From an uncultured Streptococcus sp. (GTDB lineage: Bacteria > Bacillota > Bacilli > Lactobacillales > Streptococcaceae), in assembly GCA_905373305.1 (NCBI GenBank), contig CAJPSM010000060.1, positions 1 to 7,939 on the forward strand: a stretch of DNA of 7,939 nt, given 5' to 3'. Shown here one piece after another: positions 1-6,705 of the stretch (within the stretch, counting starts at the first letter, position 1; every line of letters starts with the position of its first letter). The notes below the pieces were generated by a model. It was not told the DNA's origin and ran no database searches. It worked only from the letters and a program-made list of their open reading frames with translations. A program made the translations under genes and the position numbers.

Positions 1-736
1 CATGAGCAAGTCCAAAGAAAGGACCAGCGCCCAGGTAGATAACACGGTTAAAGTCGAGGTCAACCAGTTCTTTAACATCTGCTGCATTGTCTAGAACTTT
101 ACGCGCAAGGCTAGTCACAACTTCAAAACGTTGAGCTTTCACAGCAAATTCTGTAGGATCAAAGACCAAGAGAGCTGTCAACATCATAGACGTAAAGCTA
201 GAAGTCATGGCAAATCCAGCGTCATTGGAAGCAGCCGGTTGCAAGAGCAAAAGATTGCGGTCATCGCCATGAGCTTGAAGAGCCAATTTCCCTTCTGCAG
301 CACATGTAATGGTCACTTGATAGAGGTCATCAACCAAGGCTTTAGCCAAATCAACGGTTGCCACACTTTCAGGTGAATTACCGCTACGAGCAAAGGATAC
401 AAGGACAGTTGCCACATCTTTTTTCAGATAGGTTTCTGGATTGGCAACAATATCTGTTGTCGCAATAGAATTGAAATTCCATTTGCGCTCGTCATAGACT
501 TCCTTAAAGTAAGGCACCAAGGTATCTCCCACATAAGCAGAAGTCCCAGCACCTGTCAAGATAACCTTAATATAGTCATGTCTATCAGCGATATCTTGCA
601 GAAAGGCTGCAATTTCTTCACATTTCGCTTGATAGGCTTCAAAAGCTTCTTTCCATACATCAGGCTGTTGGTAGATTTCACGAGTCGTGATTTCTGCACC
701 CAGTTCAAGTAATTCTTCTTTTGTGTAATTTAGCAT
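1..736 (-). CDS. agaS: AgaS-type SIS-domain sugar-phosphate isomerase/deaminase (partial, C-terminus outside window)
   Basis: The first 245 codons are present, starting from the ATG at 736 with GAGGAA as ribosome-binding site about 7 nt upstream; the rest lies beyond the left edge. The protein begins MLNYTKEELLELGAEITTRE. A first SIS (sugar isomerase) domain is visible, with a phosphosugar-binding loop GAGTSAYVGD at residues 62-71 and the SFARSGNSPES segment at about 114-124, whose serines typically contact the sugar phosphate. The start of a second SIS domain (RVIYLGAGPFFGLAH) is at 231-245. Family knowledge: AgaS acts in the cytoplasm on galactosamine-6-phosphate, giving tagatose-6-phosphate and ammonia, next to mannose-family PTS genes. 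It is the last visible gene of the operon, separated from the PTS IIA gene by a 223-bp gap with a BOX repeat and a hairpin, so its expression may be uncoupled from the genes upstream. A related GlcN-6-P or ketose-aldose isomerase activity is the main alternative. Confidence 0.93.
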   Translation of the reverse strand, partial: MLNYTKEELLELGAEITTREIYQQPDVWKEAFEAYQAKCEEIAAFLQDIADRHDYIKVILTGAGTSAYVGDTLVPYFKEVYDERKWNFNSIATTDIVANPETYLKKDVATVLVSFARSGNSPESVATVDLAKALVDDLYQVTITCAAEGKLALQAHGDDRNLLLLQPAASNDAGFAMTSSFTSMMLTALLVFDPTEFAVKAQRFEVVTSLARKVLDNAADVKELVDLDFNRVIYLGAGPFFGLAH

Positions 737-778
737 AGAGTTCCTCTAATCTATTGTTGTTTCATTCCTATTGAAAAT

Positions 779-807
779 ATGGGAATGGGAGTGACTCCCA
801 TTCCCAT
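779..807. terminator. Perfect 29-nt palindrome (hairpin), possible attenuator upstream of agaS
   Basis: Arms of 14 nt, ATGGGAATGGGAGT at 779-792 and its exact reverse complement at 794-807, flank a single central base. As RNA this would be a very stable stem of 12-13 bp with a 3-5 nt loop. On the minus strand, the direction of the operon, it is followed by ATATTTTCAAT, a weak U-tract. It could be a leaky terminator or attenuator, or an RNA-processing or stability element between the PTS IIA gene and agaS. The seven-nucleotide unit ATGGGAA/ATGGGAG is nearly repeated within each arm. Which role applies cannot be decided from sequence. Confidence 0.6.
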
Positions 808-855
808 GTATATTCTATATAAGATGTTCTAACGATTTTCACGTTATCACATCGT

Positions 856-960
856 ATACTCAATGAAAATCAAAGAGCAAACTAGGAAGCTAGCCGCAGG
901 CTGTACTGGAGTACGGCAAGGCGACGCTGACGTGGTTTGAATTTGATTTTCGAAGAGTAT
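856..960 (-). repeat. BOX repeat element, A-C type without boxB
   Basis: Read on the minus strand this begins ATACTCTTCGAAAATCAAA, continues through the boxA-like segment CAAACCACGTCAGCGTCGCC, and ends with the boxC segment GCGGCTAGCTTCCTAGTTTG and ATTTTCATTGAGTAT. These match the pneumococcal BOX consensus as I remember it. No copy of the central boxB module is present; boxA runs into boxC through a GTACTCCAGTAC junction that can itself fold. The ends are imperfect inverted repeats of the form ATACTC-NNN-GAAAATCAAA, so the whole 105 bp can fold into one long hairpin. BOX elements are short, non-coding, non-autonomous repeats of pneumococci and relatives. This copy touches the IIA stop codon: the last base of that TAA is the first base of the element. 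Confidence 0.93.
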
Positions 961-1364
961 TATTCATCTTCGTCATCATCGAAGCCCGCTAACAGATCGT
1001 TGACTTTTACAATGCTTTCTGCAGCTCGGCTCTTGTAGTCCGCATCTGCGCCTGTAAGGCTGGCATTGATAAATTCAATCACCATTGGAAGATTCATTCC
1101 TGCGTAGAGTTCAATGTCGCGACCTTCCATGATCAAACGGCTTACCACGTTACATGGTGTACCACCGAGAAGGTCCGCAAAGACTAGGAAATCATCCAAT
1201 CCTTCGATAGCAGCTTCAAATTTTGCAGTAAATTCTTCTGGACCATCTTCTGGAAGAAGGGCCACTGCATGAATGTTGTCCTGTGGACCCATGATCATTT
1301 CTGTGCTACCTTTAAGTTCTTCACAGAAACGACCATGACTCACCAAAATTAATGATTTACTCAT
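960..1364 (-). CDS. Mannose-family PTS EIIA component
   Basis: A 134-residue cytoplasmic EIIA(Man) protein, about the length of a free-standing IIA domain. It accepts phosphate from HPr and passes it to IIB. The N-terminus MSKSLILVSHGRF carries the phosphorylated histidine, His10, in the usual SHG motif. Asp64 and the GGTPCN loop at residues 67-72 are the other family hallmarks. The tail is strongly acidic (DDDEDE). The start lies 3 nt after the IID stop with only a weak GGAATGG-like ribosome-binding site, so translation is probably coupled to IID. The order IIB-IIC-IID-IIA followed by a SIS protein resembles agaVWEF-agaS; pneumococcal literature has, I believe, used gadF for such a gene, but I am not sure enough to assign a symbol. 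Confidence 0.95.
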   Translation of the reverse strand: MSKSLILVSHGRFCEELKGSTEMIMGPQDNIHAVALLPEDGPEEFTAKFEAAIEGLDDFLVFADLLGGTPCNVVSRLIMEGRDIELYAGMNLPMVIEFINASLTGADADYKSRAAESIVKVNDLLAGFDDDEDE

Positions 1365-1367
1365 AAA

Positions 1368-2189
1368 TTATGCGCCCATTCCAAGCAAGAATTTACCGAT
1401 GAATGAAAGACCTACTGCAAGAACGATAATGATACCGATCGCTTTAGTAGAGTTCATACCTTTCTTACCAAGCAACCAGAAGATAAAGGCAGTAAAGATT
1501 GCTGGAAGCAAACGTGGGAAGATTGAGTTCAAGATGTCTTGGAAGTCAATCATCTTTTCACCGATTGGCAATTTGTAAGAAATCTCAAAGTTGATCATTG
1601 TTGCTACAAGAGCACCCATCATGAAGACACCAAGTACAGATGCAGCGTCAATCAAAGCTGTCAAAGTACTTTGCATGTTGTTGATAAGGTTAACCCCTTC
1701 TTTGTAGGCAAATTCCAATTGTTTCCAACGGAAGATGTCATAAGCAACTGCAACTGCGATCCAAAGGAAGATACCCCATGGTTGGCCAGCGATAGCCATA
1801 GTTGCTGCGATAGATCCCATGATAGCAGGTACAAGTGAACCAAAGATTGTATCTCCAAGAGGAGCAAATGGTCCCATCAAACCTGTCTTGATACCGTTAA
1901 CGGCATCTTTTGAACCCACACCATCTTTTTCTTCCATGGCAAGGTCAAAACCAGCGATAATAGTGTGGAAGAATGGTGAAGTATTGAAGAATTGAGTATG
2001 AACTTTCATCATTTCTTTCAATTCAGGAGTTCCATCCCCATACATTTTACGTAATTGTGGCAAGATCATGTAAAGGTAACCAGAAGCTTGCATACGTTCG
2101 TAGTTCCAACCTAATTGGAAAGTAAACAAGCTACGTTTGTTGATTTGATTAAAATCTTCTTTTGTTAGTTTGTAATTAGAATTCGTCAT
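1368..2189 (-). CDS. Mannose-family PTS EIID component
   Basis: A 273-residue membrane subunit that forms the sugar channel together with IIC. It begins MTNSNYKLTKEDF. Family features in order are LGWNYERMQASGYLYMILP (residues 27-44), the FFNTSPFFHTIIAGFDLAME segment (67-86), KTGLMGPFAPLGDTIFGSLV (101-120), and hydrophobic membrane stretches in the C-terminal half, ending LLGMGA. I start it at the ATG at 2189 because GGGGA at 2198-2202 is a well-placed ribosome-binding site 8 nt upstream. A longer in-frame start at 2204 is a GTG that overlaps this same site and would add only five residues. The gene overlaps the end of IIC by 14 nt, which suggests translational coupling. Confidence 0.95.
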   Translation of the reverse strand: MTNSNYKLTKEDFNQINKRSLFTFQLGWNYERMQASGYLYMILPQLRKMYGDGTPELKEMMKVHTQFFNTSPFFHTIIAGFDLAMEEKDGVGSKDAVNGIKTGLMGPFAPLGDTIFGSLVPAIMGSIAATMAIAGQPWGIFLWIAVAVAYDIFRWKQLEFAYKEGVNLINNMQSTLTALIDAASVLGVFMMGALVATMINFEISYKLPIGEKMIDFQDILNSIFPRLLPAIFTAFIFWLLGKKGMNSTKAIGIIIVLAVGLSFIGKFLLGMGA

Positions 2190-3081
2190 CTTCGATTTCC
2201 CCACTTTCTGATGGTGTAGAAGGTGCTGCTACAGCAACTTTTTGGCTGTTCTTGAAGTGAACAACTGCAAGGAAGATACCCACGATAGAGATACCGATCA
2301 TAGACAATCCTTTGAAGTTGTTAACAAAGCCAATTTTTTCAGCAACTTCAGCAGGAAGAGTGCCAATGATTCCAGCAACTGCTCCACCAAGACTTGTTAC
2401 GTTTGAGTAAAGAACAGTCAACATAGCTGTCAAACCGAATCCCATAGCAAGGTAGTGAAGGTTACGTTTAACTGGAAGGTAACGAAGCAAGATAGCGAAT
2501 CCAAGACCTGGAAGCATACGACCTGCAAGAGTCAAACCGTCTGCAACCCATTGGTATTCTTTAACAAGGTTTACAACACCTTGTACGAATTCTCCACCGA
2601 AAGCAAGGGCGAAGAATACTGGAAGGGCACGAGAAAGAGCCCATGGAATCGCACCAAGTAGGTAGTTGCGTTCGATACCTTTGTAGTCAAAGCGTTCGAT
2701 CGCAGCATCAATACGGTGTGCAAAGAAAGTAGTTGTCATACGTCCAAGAACGTCGAAGTATGTCAAAAGTGCTGCTACTGGTACAGCGATTGTTGTAATC
2801 GCAAGATCTGTATCAATACCTTGAGAGATAGAGAATGCTGTTGCAAGAACCGCACCAGAAGTTGCGTCGATACGAGAAGCACCACCAAAGGTACCAACCC
2901 CGAGAACGAACAACTGCAAGCTACCACCGATAAACAAACCAGTTGTCACATCTCCCATGATCAAACCAGTAATGAAACCAGCGAATACAGGGGAACCTGC
3001 AGATGAAACGATTGTCAACTCATCACAGATTTGATAAGCTGAGTACAAAGTGAGAAGTAAAATTTGCCACCATTGTATCAT
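2176..3081 (-). CDS. Mannose/sorbose-family PTS EIIC component
   Basis: A 301-residue polytopic membrane protein of the EIIC Sor/Man type, which carries the sugar across the membrane. The N-terminus MIQWWQILLLTLYSAYQICD leads into a first membrane helix. The signature GFITGLIMGD (residues 35-44) and the glycine-rich GGSLQLFVLGVGTFGGASR region (52-70) are typical of the family. A last helix around GISIVGIFLAVVHF is followed by a hydrophilic tail of about 25 residues ending GEIEDDEF, which makes the protein longer than a minimal IIC. A consensus AGGAGGT ribosome-binding site at about 3089-3095 supports the ATG at 3081. It follows IIB by 26 nt and its end overlaps IID. Substrate cannot be read from sequence; galactosamine, GalNAc, galactose or a galacto-disaccharide are the plausible candidates from context. 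Confidence 0.95.
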   Translation of the reverse strand: MIQWWQILLLTLYSAYQICDELTIVSSAGSPVFAGFITGLIMGDVTTGLFIGGSLQLFVLGVGTFGGASRIDATSGAVLATAFSISQGIDTDLAITTIAVPVAALLTYFDVLGRMTTTFFAHRIDAAIERFDYKGIERNYLLGAIPWALSRALPVFFALAFGGEFVQGVVNLVKEYQWVADGLTLAGRMLPGLGFAILLRYLPVKRNLHYLAMGFGLTAMLTVLYSNVTSLGGAVAGIIGTLPAEVAEKIGFVNNFKGLSMIGISIVGIFLAVVHFKNSQKVAVAAPSTPSESGEIEDDEF

Positions 3082-3107
3082 AACAATGACCTCCTAAAAA
3101 TTTTTTC

Positions 3108-3580
3108 CTATTTTAATAAGCTCAAAAAGTCTGAAACTGGATCATTTGGAACCATTTGAGCAGTGAGTTTCACACCTTTTTCTGCTAGTTTGTGGAAATC
3201 TTCCACATCCTTGTCTACCACGTTGATAGAACGTGTGATAGAGCGAGTTTCTGGTGTTTGAGACATATTGCCGACGTTGAGTGTTTCAAGCGGAACACCT
3301 GCTTCGACCAAACCAAGGAAACGGTCTGGTTTACGTGCAACGATAAAGAGACGTTGGCTATCGTATTTACCAGCAAGGATATTTGCTGCTGCTTTCTCAA
3401 CTGGCAAGATACTGAGTTTCACACCTGGTGGTGTCGCAAGTTTCAAACCACTCTTTTCAATATCGTTGTTAACAACTTCGTCGTCTACAACCATAATGCG
3501 TGAAACATTTAGTTTTCCAGCCCAAAGATTGGCTACTTGACCGTGGATCAAACGTCCATCGATACGGCATCCTACAATTG

Positions 3581-3584
<4 letters not shown>
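3108..3584 (-). CDS. Mannose-family PTS EIIB component
   Basis: A 158-residue cytoplasmic EIIB, full length for the family (about 160). It takes phosphate from IIA and gives it to the incoming sugar. The N-terminal RIDGRLIHGQV motif carries the phosphorylated histidine at residue 14; the conserved AxxWAxKLNVSRIMVVDDEVVND region follows. The ATG forms an ATGA overlap with the stop codon of bgaC, and its ribosome-binding site GGGGGAAA lies inside the last codons of bgaC, so the two are co-transcribed and translationally coupled. Being the first PTS gene directly after bgaC ties the permease to BgaC chemistry. The corresponding E. coli gene by position is agaV. Confidence 0.95.
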
Positions 3585-5368
<1,784 letters not shown>

Positions 5369-5389
5369 GTTGTTACCTCTGACGAATTA

Positions 5390-5404
5390 AGTTTGCGCTT
5401 TCAT
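5390..5404 (-). promoter_or_regulatory. Catabolite response element (cre) for the bgaC operon
   Basis: The minus strand reads ATGAAAGCGCAAACT, a full match to the degenerate CcpA-site consensus WTGNAANCGNWNNCW. It lies about 9-23 nt downstream of the transcription start expected from the promoter at 5419-5447, a position where bound CcpA would block elongation. The match is seen directly; CcpA binding is inferred. Confidence 0.7.
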
Positions 5405-5429
5405 TTATTATAATATTAACTATAATCAA
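5404..5429. promoter_or_regulatory. Candidate operator: inverted repeat over the bgaC -10 region
   Basis: ATTATA at 5407-5412 and TATAAT at 5421-5426 are exact inverted copies separated by 8 nt; arms extended to 9 nt (TTTATTATA and TATAATCAA) contain one mismatch. The dyad covers the -10 hexamer and the likely start of bgaC transcription, a good place for a GntR-family dimer to repress. The region is very AT-rich, so the symmetry could be chance. Confidence 0.3.
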
Positions 5430-5447
5430 ATCTTTTGCATTTGTCAA
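5419..5447 (-). promoter_or_regulatory. Sigma-A promoter of the bgaC-PTS operon
   Basis: On the minus strand TTGACA (5447-5442) is followed after exactly 17 nt by TATAGT (5424-5419): a perfect -35 and a five-of-six -10. Transcription would begin near 5412, giving a leader of roughly 44 nt before the bgaC ATG. It is the best promoter on this strand upstream of bgaC. Confidence 0.8.
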
Positions 5448-5519
5448 TAGGTTTTAGAAAATTATTTAAAATTTTTCTATTTTTTTACTTACCGTTTACC
5501 GAAATTATCTAAAAATAGC

Positions 5520-5534
5520 ATGAAAACGATCTTT
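5520..5534 (+). promoter_or_regulatory. Imperfect cre-like site in the divergent region
   Basis: ATGAAAACGATCTTT matches the consensus WTGNAANCGNWNNCW at all fixed positions but one (T in place of the final C). It lies about 70 bp upstream of the bgaC -35 and 117 bp upstream of the regulator -10. It could be a secondary CcpA site or a chance match. Confidence 0.3.
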
Positions 5535-5571
5535 TTATGTATGATAATTCACAAGAACATCAAATGAATTT

Positions 5572-5585
5572 TTTTACATGTAAAA
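5572..5585. promoter_or_regulatory. Candidate operator: perfect 14-bp palindrome
   Basis: TTTTACATGTAAAA is a perfect palindrome, and beyond one mismatch the symmetry continues two more pairs on each side (TT at 5569-5570, AA at 5587-5588). It lies in the shared upstream region, about 66 bp before the -10 of the regulator gene. It is a reasonable candidate for autoregulation by the adjacent GntR protein, but no known operator sequence was matched. Confidence 0.35.
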
Positions 5586-5647
5586 TAACATTTTTAGTCT
5601 ATTATTTTAATTTTTTGACCTTAATACTACTCTTTTCTCTATATTTG

Positions 5648-5656
5648 TGGTAAAAT
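5648..5656 (+). promoter_or_regulatory. Extended -10 promoter of the GntR regulator gene
   Basis: TGGTAAAAT fits the extended -10 form TGnTATAAT with one mismatch. There is no good -35 at 17 nt, which is acceptable for an extended -10 promoter in streptococci. Transcription would start near 5663, leaving a short leader with GAGGTG as ribosome-binding site. A TTGACC at 5615-5620 is too far away (30 nt) to act with this -10. Confidence 0.55.
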
Positions 5657-5689
5657 CAAAATTGGAGAAAGAGAATCGAGGTGAAATTT

Positions 5690-6406
5690 ATGGCTATTCC
5701 TAAATACCAATATATTAAAGATGAATTAAAAAACAAAATCATCTCTGGTCAATTTGCAAGTGGAGATAAATTTTATACAGAAGCCGAATTGATCGCGATG
5801 TACGATGTGAGTTCAATCACAGTTGTTCGTGCCTTGAACGACCTTGCTAAAGACGGCTACATTGTCCGCCAACAAGGTAAAGGTACTTTCGTTTCACGTG
5901 CCCGCAAGCACAAACTCGTTGAGTTTTCAGATGTCGAAATCTTTGAAACAAAAGACGATAAAGTTACTGTCCTTTCTATCGAGCGCGGAAACAAACTTGA
6001 ATATTTAGATAAACTTGGACTACGTGGAGATCAATTCTACTATAAGATTGAACGTATTCGTCAGACAAACGACGTAACATACATCTACCACACATCTTAT
6101 ATTCCTGAGCAATACATCAATGCCAACTATCCAAATCTTGACTATTATAGCTCTATCTATACACGTTTCAAATTGGATTACCGCATTCACATGAGTGATG
6201 AACATTTTGAGGAAATCAACGAAATCGCATTCCCAACACCAGAGCATGCTGCTTCTGTACTCGGAATCGATACACAATTCCCAACTGTCTTCCAAACGAA
6301 GACTACAAAACTTGAAGCCACTGGCCAAGTCCTTGCCTATAGTGAAACTTATAAGCGAGCAGACTACTACAAAATCAAATTCATCTCATGTAACCGAGGT
6401 CATTAA
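5690..6406 (+). CDS. bgaR: GntR/HutC-family transcriptional regulator (UTRA effector domain)
   Basis: A 238-residue DNA-binding protein. Residues 1-70 form the winged helix-turn-helix: IPKYQYIKDELKNKIISGQF, then AELIAMYDVSSITVVRALNDL with the recognition helix around 41-52, and the wing GYIVRQQGKGTFVSR (56-70). Residues from about 90 onward fit a UTRA ligand-binding domain of the HutC subfamily, which usually senses a phosphorylated sugar. I chose the ATG at 5690 with GAGGTGA 5 nt upstream; a GTG at 5681, part of that ribosome-binding site, would add only three residues and has its own GGAGAAAG 9 nt upstream. It is divergent from the bgaC operon and is probably its repressor. I recall the name bgaR for the pneumococcal counterpart, with moderate certainty. 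It does not obviously control strH, from which it is separated by a terminator. Confidence 0.93.
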   Translation: MAIPKYQYIKDELKNKIISGQFASGDKFYTEAELIAMYDVSSITVVRALNDLAKDGYIVRQQGKGTFVSRARKHKLVEFSDVEIFETKDDKVTVLSIERGNKLEYLDKLGLRGDQFYYKIERIRQTNDVTYIYHTSYIPEQYINANYPNLDYYSSIYTRFKLDYRIHMSDEHFEEINEIAFPTPEHAASVLGIDTQFPTVFQTKTTKLEATGQVLAYSETYKRADYYKIKFISCNRGH

Positions 6407-6442
6407 GAAAAAGCCTGAGCCTAGCTCAGGCTTTTTCTATAT
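6407..6442 (+). terminator. Intrinsic terminator of the GntR regulator gene
   Basis: Directly after the stop codon, GAAAAAGCCTGAGC (6407-6420) and GCTCAGGCTTTTTC (6424-6437) form a perfect 14-bp stem with a CTA loop, followed by TATAT. The G+C core is GCCTGAGC with a T5 run on its 3' side. This is a textbook rho-independent terminator and separates the regulator from strH. Confidence 0.93.
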
Positions 6443-6510
6443 TCATTATAGCATGCACCATTTAGTATGAACATATGACGAAGGGTAATTCTTTAATTAG
6501 TAGTGCTTTT

Positions 6511-6560
6511 ACTAAAAACAAGTTAAATATTGGCTAGATTTTCCTTGTTTTTAGTTTTTT
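6511..6560 (+). terminator. AT-rich hairpin plus T-run in the strH leader (second terminator or regulatory fold)
   Basis: ACTAAAAACAAG (6511-6522) and CTTGTTTTTAGT (6544-6555) are a perfect 12-bp inverted repeat with a 21-nt loop, followed by an unbroken run of six T (6555-6560). The stem has few G-C pairs and a large loop, so it is a weak terminator at best. It could instead be a protein-binding dyad. It sits in the 268-bp gene-free stretch between the regulator terminator and strH. Confidence 0.35.
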
Positions 6561-6586
6561 GACAATTTTTTCCTAAATCTTATGAT
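6559..6586 (+). promoter_or_regulatory. Candidate upstream promoter of strH
   Basis: TTGACA (6559-6564) and TATGAT (6581-6586) are separated by 16 nt. The -35 is perfect and the -10 has one mismatch. It overlaps the T-run of the hairpin at 6511-6560. It would give a leader of about 110 nt to strH. Confidence 0.5.
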
Positions 6587-6621
6587 TTCCTCCATTTATT
6601 ATAGTTCTTTCATAAAGCCAC

Positions 6622-6650
6622 TTGACTTTTTATATCTTAGATAATAAAAT
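6622..6650 (+). promoter_or_regulatory. Likely main promoter of strH
   Basis: TTGACT (6622-6627) and TAAAAT (6645-6650) are separated by exactly 17 nt, each with one mismatch to consensus. Transcription would begin near 6657, just before the cre at 6664. A TATAAT at 6683-6688 could serve as a further -10 but has only a poor -35. Confidence 0.6.
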
Positions 6651-6663
6651 AAAAACAGTTTTG

Positions 6664-6677
6664 TGTAAACGCTATCA
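6664..6677 (+). promoter_or_regulatory. Catabolite response element (cre) of strH
   Basis: TGTAAACGCTATCA fits the core consensus TGNAANCGNWNNCW at every position; the preceding base is G where A or T is preferred. It lies about 8-21 nt after the start predicted from the promoter at 6622-6650, so CcpA bound here would block strH transcription. The match is seen; binding is inferred. Confidence 0.7.
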
Positions 6678-6705
6678 TACAATATAATAACAGGGAGGTT
6701 TTATC

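Noticed and set aside
131..376. 81-residue plus-strand open frame
   Set aside because: It lies antisense within agaS, whose minus-strand translation gives a clear SIS domain; the plus-strand peptide has no family features.
811..830. Possible separate minus-strand promoter for agaS (TATATAGAAT-like)
   Set aside because: A -10-like sequence is present but no acceptable -35 at 16-18 nt was found.
1539..3006. Several plus- and minus-strand open frames within the IIC and IID genes
   Set aside because: They are out of frame with, or antisense to, well-defined membrane subunits, and their Cys/Lys-rich sequences are typical of antisense frames.
3192..3540. Two overlapping plus-strand open frames opposite the IIB gene
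   Set aside because: The minus strand encodes a complete, well-recognised EIIB with its active-site histidine; the antisense peptides look like random composition.
5456..5478. Imperfect dyad AGAAAATT...AATTTTTCT upstream of the bgaC -35
   Set aside because: It has mismatches and consists almost only of A and T in an AT-rich stretch, so it is easily explained by composition.
5489..5501. Tandem TTACCG direct repeats 7 nt apart
   Set aside because: Two copies of a six-base word at this spacing are not enough to claim a binding site; no further copies were seen near the other promoters.
5615..5620. TTGACC as a -35 for the regulator gene
   Set aside because: It is 30 nt from the TAAAAT at 5651; closer -10 candidates (TATATT at 5640) need a 19-nt spacer, so the extended -10 at 5648 explains the promoter better.
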